The notes: generated by a model from the sequence alone, not told the origin. A stretch of 7,389 bases of DNA from Acidobacteriaceae bacterium (GCA_003156615.1 PMHI01000736.1:2307-9695); one strand, 5' to 3'; shown: positions 1-6,956, counted from the stretch's first letter. Program-made: numbers and translations.

Positions 1-681
1 CTCAAAATCCACCATCAATCCGCGGAAACGGTCCGAGGAAAGCACCATCGCCACCTGCTGGCGAAAGACCGCGCGGGCAGCAGGATTATTCAGAAAATCC
101 GTGATTCCGCCCACCCACTCCGCGCCGTCAAAGTTGTTCACCATGGGGAAAACTTCCATGGCGGGGTCTTCCGTCTTGAGAAGAGGCATCACGCGGTCGT
201 CGACGGAGCGCACGCGATTGTTTTCGACCACGTCGAAGAACTTGTTGGTCTGGTCGTCCACCCCCTGCAGCCGGCCGTCGGGGGTGAGCACGTGCAGCCA
301 GTCGGGATACAGCAGATCGATCTGGCGGGAGTAATCGCGGAGAGAAGAGAAACTAGCGGCGTCCCAGGGTACGTAGAAAGCCGCGCGGATGCCCTCTTCC
401 TGGTTTAGCTTGACCTCGGAGGCAGGCAGCTTCGACTTTCGGTGGCTTCGACTGGCCAGCTTCTTCTGGCGCTCGCGGGCCTTGTCCTTCTCATTTTCCT
501 TCAATGCCTTAAAAGCGCGCTTCTGCGGCGAAAACAGCAATTCCGGCAGGTGCTCATCGCGCAGCGTGGTATACACAAAAAAAATAGCCAGCGCCGAGAT
601 TGCCAGCACCAGCGCGTCGACGAAACGTCTAAGGCGCTTCCAGCGGGCACGTTGCGGATCGTAAAAGACAGGTTCGGCCAT
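1..681 (-). CDS. Membrane-anchored protein with GH18-like glycosidase domain, 5' part only
   Basis: The reading frame opens with ATG at 681-679 and stays open to the window edge, giving 227 residues without a stop, so the C-terminal part is missing. It begins MAEPVFYDPQRARWKRLRR, then one hydrophobic segment (about residues 21-39, VDALVLAISALAIFFVYTT) preceded by many Arg/Lys. This fits an N-in anchor with the rest in the periplasm. Residues 53-93 form a Lys/Glu/Arg-rich linker. From about residue 97 (GIRAAFYVPWDAASFSSL) the sequence resembles a GH18 (chitinase-like) TIM barrel: a YPDWLHVL strand, VFPMVNNFDG, and GLMVDFE at 221-227, which matches the end of the GH18 catalytic signature DxxDxDxE. 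From memory, acidobacterial proteins starting this way are about 1100 residues and add a NodB polysaccharide deacetylase and a GT2 glycosyltransferase, but that part is outside the window. A GAAGGA Shine-Dalgarno (697-692) sits 10 nt before ATG. It is transcribed divergently from the GT39 gene. Likely role: exopolysaccharide or cell-wall glycan processing (inferred). Confidence 0.8.
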   Translation of the reverse strand, partial: MAEPVFYDPQRARWKRLRRFVDALVLAISALAIFFVYTTLRDEHLPELLFSPQKRAFKALKENEKDKARERQKKLASRSHRKSKLPASEVKLNQEEGIRAAFYVPWDAASFSSLRDYSRQIDLLYPDWLHVLTPDGRLQGVDDQTNKFFDVVENNRVRSVDDRVMPLLKTEDPAMEVFPMVNNFDGAEWVGGITDFLNNPAARAVFRQQVAMVLSSDRFRGLMVDFE

Positions 682-697
682 GAAGAGCTAATCCTTC

Positions 698-726
698 ATC
701 GTATGCCGCGGCCGCCGGACGGTCAA
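698..726 (-). promoter_or_regulatory. Candidate sigma-70-type promoter of the GH18-like gene
   Basis: Read on the minus strand, TTGACC (726-721, 5/6 to the -35 consensus) is followed after exactly 17 bases by TACGAT (703-698, 4/6 to the -10 consensus). The -10 ends only 16 nt before the ATG at 681, so transcription would start around 692-690. The GAAGGA Shine-Dalgarno (697-692) lies directly against the -10 box and would be mostly excluded from such a transcript. Either the leader is very short and the ribosome site is not used, or transcription starts further upstream. The motif match is visible; activity is inferred. Confidence 0.4.
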
Positions 727-810
727 TTCTCGGAAGGACAGTGGGACGAGGGGGCAGGGCAGCCGTCCTTTTCGCTCAAGATGGTCGTTTAAGATGCGGT
801 TTTCTTCGTC

Positions 811-840
811 AAGAGATGACTGAAGATGACCGAAGATGAC
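811..840. repeat. Three tandem 10-bp repeats (GAAGATGAC type) in the divergent promoter region
   Basis: Bases 811-820, 821-830 and 831-840 are three contiguous near-identical decamers: aagagatgac, tgaagatgac, cgaagatgac. They place ATGACY at 816-821, 826-831 and 836-841, one per helical turn and on the same DNA face. They lie 24-53 bp upstream of the GT39 start and about 11 bp upstream of its -10-like box. They could be stacked half-sites for a regulator or the product of replication slippage; nothing in the sequence decides this. Confidence 0.75.
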
Positions 841-851
841 TCGAAACGCGC

Positions 852-857
852 TATATT
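852..857 (+). promoter_or_regulatory. -10-like box TATATT just before the GT39 start, possible leaderless promoter
   Basis: TATATT (5/6 to TATAAT) ends six bases before the GTG at 864, which would put the transcription start at or next to the first base of the start codon. No TTGACA-like -35 lies 16-18 bp upstream; that space is filled by the decamer repeats, whose ATGACC at 826-831 is the closest match but is 20 bp away. No Shine-Dalgarno precedes the GTG. Together this fits a leaderless mRNA, possibly activator-dependent, but remains an inference. Confidence 0.35.
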
Positions 858-863
858 CTCAGC

Positions 864-2345
864 GTGCTCGAACTGGTGCGGAAGAATGCTCGGTTCTTTC
901 TTGGAGCGGGCCTGGCGGGGCTCGGGCTGCGGCTGCTCTTTGTGTTTTGTTTTCCCGCCGTGGTCGACGATTCGCGGCTCTATGCCGATATTGCCACAAA
1001 CTGGCTGCATGGCGTCTACGGCATTACCAGCTCCGGCCACGTTGTGCCGACATTCTCGCGCCTGCCGGGATACCCGGGGTTTCTGGCGGTAATTTTCGCC
1101 ATCTTCGGATCGAACAATTTCCGCGCGGTTCTGCTGATTCAGACCCTGTTCGATTTGGGGACGTGTTTCATCGTCGCGGATCTGGCGCGCCGAATGCTCT
1201 CCGAGCGTGCGTCGAAGGCGGCGTTCCTGCTGGCCGCACTGTGTCCCTTCCTGGCCAATTATGCAGCCGCCGCTCTCACCGAGACGCTCGAAATGTTCTT
1301 CACGGCCTTGGCGCTGGATTTCGCGGTGCGCGGATTTGCCCGTCTTTATCCTGATCTTTATCCTGATCCTGATCCTGATCCTGATATCGGCCACGACATC
1401 GGTCCCAGCACCGCCTCAAGTCCAGCGTCAACCCTATGGCTTGGGTGCGGCCTTTCCATCGCGGCATGCATCCTGTTGCGGCCGGATGGCGGCATTCTGT
1501 TCGGCGCAATCGGCGCATATTGGTTGTTTCTTTTTCTGCGGCGCATTCTGGTGAAGCCCGCCCGAGGATACGGCGCTCGGCTCCGGCTGTTCCCCACGCT
1601 CCGCACGGGAGTGATTCTCGGCATCGCAACCTTCGCGCCCCTGGTCCCATGGACGCTGCGTAACCTGCACACCATGCACCGTTTCCAGCCCCTCGCTCCC
1701 CGTTATGCCAACGACTCCGATGAGCGAGTCATTCCGGGATTCAACCGTTGGACCAAGACCTGGATGGCGGACTACACCTCGGTGCAGGAAATCTATTGGA
1801 AACTCCCGGACGACCCAATCGATGTCACACGCCTGCCACAGCGTGCCTTTGATTCGGCCGAGCAGCGGCAGGAAACCGAGCAACTGTTCGCCGACTACAA
1901 CCGGGATCATGACATGAGTCCGGAATTCGACGCGCGCTTTGCCGCACTGGCCGCGGCGCGCATCCGGTCTGCGCCTTTGCGCTACTACGTCTGGCTTCCG
2001 GCCGTGCGTATTGCCGACATGTGGCTGCGTCCGCGAGCCGAGCTGCTGCCCTCGGATCCGCGCTGGTGGGAGTTCGATGACGAAGTCCCGTGGCTCGTGG
2101 TGAGCGTCGTCTTCGGCCTGGTCAACCTGGCCTACGTCGGTGCCGCCGCCGCCGGACTGCTGCGCTGGCGCGAATTTTTCGGCAGCGGACTATTCGTTTT
2201 GTTTCTGCTGGTGCGGTCCCTCTTCCTCGGAACCTTGGAGAATCCGGAGCCGCGCTACACACTGGAATGCTATCCCGTGGTCCTAGTCGCGGCGGCTGCG
2301 CTATTCATCGGTAAATCCCATCGCAATCATCAAAAACCCGCATGA
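864..2345 (+). CDS. GT39/ArnT-type multi-spanning membrane glycosyltransferase
   Basis: A 493-residue polytopic membrane protein of the GT-C type (PMT_2/GT39 family), expected to move a sugar from a polyprenyl-phosphate donor to an acceptor on the periplasmic face of the inner membrane. Supporting features in order: hydrophobic segment 10-32; an acidic pair D35-D36 in the first outer loop (VVDDSRLYADIATNWLHG), where GT39 enzymes carry the catalytic Asp; RLPGYPGFLA at 66-75, the family's R-x-PGYP signature; hydrophobic stretches near 87-107, 119-150, 190-205, 210-227, 247-264, 408-433, 441-456 and 467-483; and EPRYTLECYP at 462-471, a typical late RY-P motif. A soluble-looking loop spans about 270-400. 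Start: an in-frame stop at 837-839 makes GTG 864 the first candidate. GTG 876 is an alternative, and neither has a Shine-Dalgarno. An Asp-Pro repeat (residues 161-174) interrupts the loop after the 137-157 segment. Acceptor and sugar cannot be read. The divergent GH18-like gene suggests envelope glycan work. Confidence 0.85.
   Translation: MLELVRKNARFFLGAGLAGLGLRLLFVFCFPAVVDDSRLYADIATNWLHGVYGITSSGHVVPTFSRLPGYPGFLAVIFAIFGSNNFRAVLLIQTLFDLGTCFIVADLARRMLSERASKAAFLLAALCPFLANYAAAALTETLEMFFTALALDFAVRGFARLYPDLYPDPDPDPDIGHDIGPSTASSPASTLWLGCGLSIAACILLRPDGGILFGAIGAYWLFLFLRRILVKPARGYGARLRLFPTLRTGVILGIATFAPLVPWTLRNLHTMHRFQPLAPRYANDSDERVIPGFNRWTKTWMADYTSVQEIYWKLPDDPIDVTRLPQRAFDSAEQRQETEQLFADYNRDHDMSPEFDARFAALAAARIRSAPLRYYVWLPAVRIADMWLRPRAELLPSDPRWWEFDDEVPWLVVSVVFGLVNLAYVGAAAAGLLRWREFFGSGLFVLFLLVRSLFLGTLENPEPRYTLECYPVVLVAAAALFIGKSHRNHQKPA
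1344..1385. repeat. In-frame 12-mer/hexamer microsatellite encoding LYPD/PD repeats
   Basis: Two perfect 12-base units ctttatcctgat (1344-1355, 1356-1367) are followed by three cctgat hexamers (1368-1385). Because cctgat also ends each 12-mer, the hexamer occurs five times. The units are in phase with the codons and encode LYPDLYPDPDPDPD, residues 161-174 of the GT39 protein, followed by a hydrophilic GHDIGPSTASSPAST linker before the next membrane segment. Length changes by whole units would keep the frame, so the tract can vary without breaking the enzyme. Synonymous positions are identical between units, which points to recent slippage. Confidence 0.9.
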
Positions 2346-2551
2346 ACAGGCTCCGAAAGCTCGAAGGCCGTATGTGAAAAGGCGTATTCAAACGTTTTAT
2401 GACCGCCGAACCCGTGAAGATTCAGCTTGAACTTTGTGGCCCGGTAGTTGCACAATAGCGCCCCATCAGGTCCCCAGGGTCTTTCGTCGTCACTCTACGT
2501 TCCTGGGTAAACACAATCCGAAGGTAACGCCATCGTGGTGAAGGAGGCTTC
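2346..2551 (+). promoter_or_regulatory. Promoter and leader region of the Oar-like receptor
   Basis: This 206-bp gap separates two genes in the same direction. The best promoter candidate is TTGAAC (2427-2432, 4/6) with CACAAT (2451-2456, 4/6) at 18-bp spacing, which predicts a leader of roughly 90 nt. An 8-bp palindrome AAACGTTT lies at 2390-2397. In the leader, CCCAGG (2473-2478) can pair with CCTGGG (2512-2517) around a long loop. I see no convincing intrinsic terminator after the GT39 stop, so readthrough is possible. No ORF of note is present here. Confidence 0.35.
2541..2547 (+). promoter_or_regulatory. Shine-Dalgarno site of the receptor gene
   Basis: AAGGAGG lies four bases before the ATG at 2552. 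It is a near-complete anti-16S match and strongly supports that start, although the spacing is slightly short. Confidence 0.8.
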
Positions 2552-5500
2552 ATGCGTTCTGGCTCACGTGCAGTTACTTTGTTGGCCGCGTCTCTCCTCG
2601 CTTTGCAGTCCCTGACCTTTGCCCAATCGGCGACCACATCGCTGCACGGCACCATCTCGGACGCAAAGGGCCTGGTAGTCGCCGGAGCCAGCGTCACGTT
2701 GAGTAACGCGGCCACGGGATTCTCGCGCAGCACCAAAACCGATGGTCAAGGCGTCTATCAGTTTCTCGAGCTTCCTCCTGCCACCTATATGCTCACCGTC
2801 GAGGCCGCAGGCTTTGCGGAGATGAAACGTGAAAACGTGCTGCTGCAGGTCAGCAGCCCGGCCACTCTGAACCTTGCTTTGCAGGTGAAGGGAGGAACGG
2901 TGGTGGTCGAAGTCAGCGAGGAAGCTCCCATGGTCAACACCACGGACGCTACGCTGGGCAATAACTTCAACGCCCGCCAGTTAATCGACTTGCCCTCCGA
3001 AGGACGCGATCCCGCGTCGATTCTCAGTCTTCAGCCGGGCGTCGTCTACATCGGTAGCACGACAACTTCCCAGCAAAATAACGACAGCCGGGGCGGCGCG
3101 GTCAATGGAGCGCGCAGCGACCAAAGCAATATTACGCTTGACGGCTTAGATGACAACGACCAGTTGGAAGGCTATGCCTTTCAGGGTGCCATGCGGGCCA
3201 CGCTGGATTCACTGCAGGAATTCCGCGTCACCACCAGCAACTACGACGCTGCCTCCGGGCGCTCCTCGGGCGCGCAGATGAATCTGGTGACCAAGAGCGG
3301 AACCAATTCCCTCCATGGCTCTCTCTACGAATACAACCGGCCAACCTTCGACGTGGCCAATGACTGGTTCAACAAACAGTCGGAATTGGAGCAGGGAAAT
3401 GCCAACATTCCGCAGCACATTCTTCGCAATACATTTGGCGGTACCATCGGTGGACCCATCAAGAAGGATCGTTTGTTCTTCTTCGCAGCCTATGAAGGCC
3501 AGCGCACCGCCGAGCAGGAGCAGACCACGAGGATCGTGCCCACCGCGAGCCTCCGGCAAGGAGAGCTGACGTTTCTTTGCAGCCCGCCCGGGGTCAGCAA
3601 TTCCGTCTACCCGAACGGCGACCCCAACTGTACGAACGGCAATACGGGATATAACGGTGCCACCGAGTTGTTCTCTGTCGCCAGCAACCCCACTTATGCA
3701 CCGGATCTGGTCGCCACGCTATACCCGGCAGGCATTGCTCCCCTTGACCAAAACTGCTCGGCCAACGGTACCTGTCCCTTGGGACCGGGCGCAAATCCAC
3801 TACTGGCAAATATCAATCCCGCATATCCGAACCCGTTATTTGCACACTATCCCCTACCCAATTGCACGGCTTGCGGCAACGCCGTCAACGGCGACGGAGA
3901 CGGCCTGAACTCGGCAGGTTACACATTCCCTGGGAATAACCCAACCAGCCTCAATACCTTCATATTCAAACTTGACTACAAAATTACCGCTAACGGGAAC
4001 CAGTCATTGTTCGTGCGCGGCAATCTACAAAACGATCATCAAGCTTTGCCGCCGCAGTTCCCCAGCCTGCCCCCGGACGACATCGTGACCAACAACAGCA
4101 AAGGAATCGCCGGCGGCTACATCTACATGATTCGCAACAATCTGATTAACAACTTCCGCTATGCATTTATCCGCCAGGGGCTGGGGCAGGGCGGACTCAA
4201 TAGCCAGGATTACAACACTCTACGCGGCCTTGACGATACCCAGGCGCTTAACTCCACTGATACCCCTTCCATCTTCACCAACGTACCGGTGCACAACTTC
4301 ATTGACGATGTCTCATGGACCAAAGGCAAACACACCATTCAGTTCGGCACGAACTGGCGCCTGATTCACAATAACCGCGAGTCAAACGCAGAGAACCTTT
4401 CCTATGGCTACGCCAATCTCTATTGGATGAGCCCATCGTTTATCTCAAATCAGGGAGTGAGTCTCGATCCCGGCCTCATGGGCGCCAACGCTGGGGGGTC
4501 CTATCCCTCCGTTGATCCAGCCTTCGGATCGTCTTATGATTTCGCGGCCGTCCAAGTCGCAGGCCTGATGAGCCAGGTGTACACGGTTACGAATCAAGAC
4601 AAGAACGCCAACCCAATCTCCAACGGAGCACTCGTCCCTCGCCACTTTCACAATTTTGAAGGTGAGATGTACCTCCAGGACAAGTGGAGTGCGACTCCAA
4701 ACTTGACGATCACGTACGGCGTCCGCTATTCGCTACTGCAACCTCCATTCGAGGCCGACGGTAACCAGGTATCTCCCACCGTAGGTATGCACCAGTGGTT
4801 TGAGAATCGCATCACCAATATGTATCAGGGCATAGTGGACCAGCCGGACCTTACATTCGATCTTTCCGGCCAGGCAAATGGAAAGAAGCCTTACTGGGCT
4901 TGGAACTACAAGAATTTCGCGCCGCGTTTCGCCATCGCCTACGCGCCCCACGCGGATGGCGGCTTCTGGCGCACCATTTTGGGCGACAGGGGCAAGAGTT
5001 CGATTCGCCTCGGTTACGGACTCTACTACGACCACTTCGGCGAGGGAGTCGTCAATACGTTCGACCGGCAAGGTTCGTGGGGGTTGACGACGACGATCAG
5101 CAATCCAGCTGGTGTTCTCGGCGTAGATACAACGCCACGCTTTACCGGCTTGTTGGGTAAGGCCAATCTTCCTCCAAGTCCGGGTGTGCCAAGTCCCCAC
5201 GGATTTCCCTATGTGCCTTCGGGAGACCAAAATACCTTCGGTCTGGCTATCGCGTGGGGAATCGATGACAATCTGAAAACTCCATACTCCCACGTGGTGG
5301 ACTTTTCTCTTACTCGCGAACTGCCCCACAACTTCGTCATCGAGGCGACATATACCGGACGCTTCGCCCATCATCTGCTGCAGGAAATCGACTTATCGCA
5401 ACCGCTCGATCTCGTCGATCCGGCAAGCCATATGGACTATTTCACCGCGGCGCAGTTGTTATCGAAGAATGCTTATGCTGGAACATCGGAAAGCGCCATT

Positions 5501-6628
5501 GGAACCAACGGAAAGATTCCGTACTGGGAAGATATGTTCCCCCAAGCGGCGGGGGCAGCGAATATCATCGGTGCCGCACCTGGCACTCCAGCCAATCCCA
5601 CAGCCACCCAGAACATCTATGACCTCTATTATTCCAACTTGGGCAATGAAACCCTCTCGCTGGAAGACCTGGATGCATTTTGTTTCCCAGCGTGCGCCGG
5701 CACCGGTTCCAACACGATCGGCGGCTTCGTAGGACCCAACGGCACCCCATTTTCCTACTACCAGGACCAGTTCTCCTCGCTTTATGGCTGGCAAACTCGG
5801 GGCAACAGCAATTACAACGGACTTCAGATCTCCCTGCGGCACTCCATGGCCGCGGGCCTCCAATTCGACTTCAACTATGTGTACTCCAAGTCGATCGACG
5901 TCGGTTCCAACGCAGAACGCGTGAACGGATTCGAGTCCGCCGGCCTCGCCTTTAACAGCCAGGTAATCAATGCGTTTTCGCCGAATCTGTGGCGCGCGGT
6001 TTCCGACTTCGACGCCACCAATCAACTCAATGCGAATTGGGTGTGGGACCTACCCTACGGACGCGGACGCCATTGGGGCAATGGTGCCAAGAGTTGGGTG
6101 AATGGAATCCTTGGGGGATGGGGCCTCAACGGCTTATATCGCTGGACCAGCGGATTTCCCTTCTCCGTCGAAGCCGGCAACGGATGGTCTACCGATTTCG
6201 AGCTGCAAGGGTCCTCGTTCCTGACAGGTCCGAAGCCGAAAACCGGTGTATTTATCGAGCCCAACGGCACTCCTACGGTCTTCCAAAATCCTGAGCAGAC
6301 CATCTCCTGCTCCTGCTCACCGGATTCTACCGCCACAGGACCGAGCACCTTCCGGCCAACCTATGCCGGCGAAGCCGGGCAGCGTAATGCCTTCCGTGGC
6401 CCGGGCTACTTCGGTATCGATGCCGGCCTTTCCAAAATTTGGAAGGTGGGCGAACAGAAGACAATCAGGTTCGCCTGGGAAGCCTTCAACGTTACCAACT
6501 CCGTTCGCTTCGACGCCGCAGGTTCTCTCATAGGCCAAGATCTCGTGGAACTCTCCGGCTTTGGTATATTCAACACGGAGTTAACCAAGCCGCGGGTCTT
6601 GCAATACTCACTCCGGTTTTCGTTCTAG
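2552..6628 (+). CDS. Oar-like TonB-dependent outer-membrane receptor
   Basis: A complete 1358-residue protein. Residues 1-24 are a Sec signal peptide (Arg-containing start, LLAASLLALQSLTFA, cleavage probably after A24). Residues about 30-112 are a carboxypeptidase-regulatory-like Ig fold (LHGTISDAKGLVVAGASVTL, then TDGQGVYQFLELPPATY and VEAAGF). TVVVEV at 116-121 is a possible TonB box. The plug runs to about 250 (RQLIDLPSEGRDPASILSLQPGV, NITLDGLDDND, LQEFRV, then GAQMNLVTKSGTNSLHG). The rest is barrel, ending LQYSLRFSF with the terminal Phe of Bam substrates. Length and order match acidobacterial Oar-like receptors. It should import a bulky substrate using TonB/ExbBD energy; the substrate is unknown. 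Ten cysteines fall in five pairs (343/360, 402/408, 438/441, 1044/1048, 1253/1255), probably in surface loops. An acidic NGDGDG turn at 446-451 could bind metal (inferred). The gene has its own leader and a terminator 17 bases after the stop, so it looks monocistronic. Large antisense frames inside it are not genes. Confidence 0.95.
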   Translation: MRSGSRAVTLLAASLLALQSLTFAQSATTSLHGTISDAKGLVVAGASVTLSNAATGFSRSTKTDGQGVYQFLELPPATYMLTVEAAGFAEMKRENVLLQVSSPATLNLALQVKGGTVVVEVSEEAPMVNTTDATLGNNFNARQLIDLPSEGRDPASILSLQPGVVYIGSTTTSQQNNDSRGGAVNGARSDQSNITLDGLDDNDQLEGYAFQGAMRATLDSLQEFRVTTSNYDAASGRSSGAQMNLVTKSGTNSLHGSLYEYNRPTFDVANDWFNKQSELEQGNANIPQHILRNTFGGTIGGPIKKDRLFFFAAYEGQRTAEQEQTTRIVPTASLRQGELTFLCSPPGVSNSVYPNGDPNCTNGNTGYNGATELFSVASNPTYAPDLVATLYPAGIAPLDQNCSANGTCPLGPGANPLLANINPAYPNPLFAHYPLPNCTACGNAVNGDGDGLNSAGYTFPGNNPTSLNTFIFKLDYKITANGNQSLFVRGNLQNDHQALPPQFPSLPPDDIVTNNSKGIAGGYIYMIRNNLINNFRYAFIRQGLGQGGLNSQDYNTLRGLDDTQALNSTDTPSIFTNVPVHNFIDDVSWTKGKHTIQFGTNWRLIHNNRESNAENLSYGYANLYWMSPSFISNQGVSLDPGLMGANAGGSYPSVDPAFGSSYDFAAVQVAGLMSQVYTVTNQDKNANPISNGALVPRHFHNFEGEMYLQDKWSATPNLTITYGVRYSLLQPPFEADGNQVSPTVGMHQWFENRITNMYQGIVDQPDLTFDLSGQANGKKPYWAWNYKNFAPRFAIAYAPHADGGFWRTILGDRGKSSIRLGYGLYYDHFGEGVVNTFDRQGSWGLTTTISNPAGVLGVDTTPRFTGLLGKANLPPSPGVPSPHGFPYVPSGDQNTFGLAIAWGIDDNLKTPYSHVVDFSLTRELPHNFVIEATYTGRFAHHLLQEIDLSQPLDLVDPASHMDYFTAAQLLSKNAYAGTSESAIGTNGKIPYWEDMFPQAAGAANIIGAAPGTPANPTATQNIYDLYYSNLGNETLSLEDLDAFCFPACAGTGSNTIGGFVGPNGTPFSYYQDQFSSLYGWQTRGNSNYNGLQISLRHSMAAGLQFDFNYVYSKSIDVGSNAERVNGFESAGLAFNSQVINAFSPNLWRAVSDFDATNQLNANWVWDLPYGRGRHWGNGAKSWVNGILGGWGLNGLYRWTSGFPFSVEAGNGWSTDFELQGSSFLTGPKPKTGVFIEPNGTPTVFQNPEQTISCSCSPDSTATGPSTFRPTYAGEAGQRNAFRGPGYFGIDAGLSKIWKVGEQKTIRFAWEAFNVTNSVRFDAAGSLIGQDLVELSGFGIFNTELTKPRVLQYSLRFSF

Positions 6629-6644
6629 ATTCTAAGAACGGCCT

Positions 6645-6675
6645 AAAAGGGGACGGCCATCGGTCGCGCCTTTTT
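6645..6675. terminator. Bidirectional intrinsic terminator between convergent genes
   Basis: An outer stem AAAAGG (6645-6650) pairs with CCTTTT (6669-6674). After a small internal loop, CGGCC (6654-6658) pairs with GGTCG (6662-6666, one G-U) around the loop ATC. The plus strand ends in five T and the minus strand in four T, so the element can stop both the receptor transcript and the convergent small gene. It begins 17 bases after the receptor stop. Confidence 0.7.
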
Positions 6676-6703
6676 CATTGGAGTTTTTCTGACTGAACTG
6701 AAT

Positions 6704-6716
6704 GCCTAGTCTAGGC
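6704..6716. repeat. 13-bp palindrome overlapping the stop of the small gene
   Basis: GCCTAG (6704-6709), a central T, and CTAGGC (6711-6716) form perfect 6-bp inverted arms. The right arm contains the TAG stop of the minus-strand small gene. No T-run follows on either side, so it is not a second terminator. It may be a protein site or chance. Confidence 0.5.
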
Positions 6717-6929
6717 CAGGGGCGAATCGCTCATGCGGAAGCGCGTGCGCACGTGCTCGGAAATGAGTTCAATCGCGGGGCGGTTCGACACCGGGTCGCT
6801 CTGAGCCAGATACCTCATGGCGTCCACCAGCAAGCGCTGGCCATCGACATATCGAGGATCGGACGTTCGTTCTCTTTTTCTCGGACGACCCAACTTGGGC
6901 GGGACAGGAATGGTAATGACTTTGGCCAT
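6711..6929 (-). CDS. Small unknown protein with basic AT-hook-like GRPRKR segment
   Basis: I do not recognise a family. With ATG at 6929-6927 the product has 72 residues: MAKVITIPVPPK, then LGRPRKRER (residues 14-22), then two probable helices (about 29-42, VDGQRLLVDAMRYL, and 48-62, containing PAIELISEHVRTRF). G-R-P-R-K-R matches the core of an AT-hook (GRP flanked by Arg/Lys), suggesting nucleic-acid binding, but the motif is short. The frame extends upstream to a GTG at 6977, giving 88 residues. I prefer the ATG because a -10-like box at 6962-6957 would place transcription start downstream of that GTG. No good Shine-Dalgarno precedes either. Codon third positions are mostly G/C, which supports real coding. 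The gene lies 85 bp after the LolA-like gene in the same direction and converges on the receptor. It could still be a spurious frame. Confidence 0.5.
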   Translation of the reverse strand: MAKVITIPVPPKLGRPRKRERTSDPRYVDGQRLLVDAMRYLAQSDPVSNRPAIELISEHVRTRFRMSDSPLA

Positions 6930-6956
6930 GGATGAACTCGAATGAAATCCTAGGGC

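Noticed and set aside
442..792. 116-residue plus-strand frame opposite the GH18-like gene
   Set aside because: The minus-strand frame has an anchor, linker and fold signature and is open to the edge. The plus frame lacks any such pattern.
811..840. CRISPR-like array
   Set aside because: Units are 10 bp and directly contiguous with no spacers, so this is a tandem repeat only.
789..1394. 201-residue minus-strand frame starting with an Ile-Arg repeat (IRIRIRIK)
   Set aside because: It is antisense to the well-supported GT39 gene, and its striking repeat is only the complement of the cctgat microsatellite.
2346..2430. Intrinsic terminator after the GT39 gene
   Set aside because: No GC-rich hairpin followed by a T-run could be found. 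The TTTT at 2395-2398 follows only the short AAACGTTT palindrome.
4733..5374. 213-residue minus-strand frame inside the receptor gene
   Set aside because: Fully antisense to the barrel-coding region. High-GC codons leave long open antisense frames, and no family resemblance is seen.
5459..6025. 188-residue minus-strand frame inside the receptor gene
   Set aside because: Antisense shadow with no start signals and no recognisable motifs.
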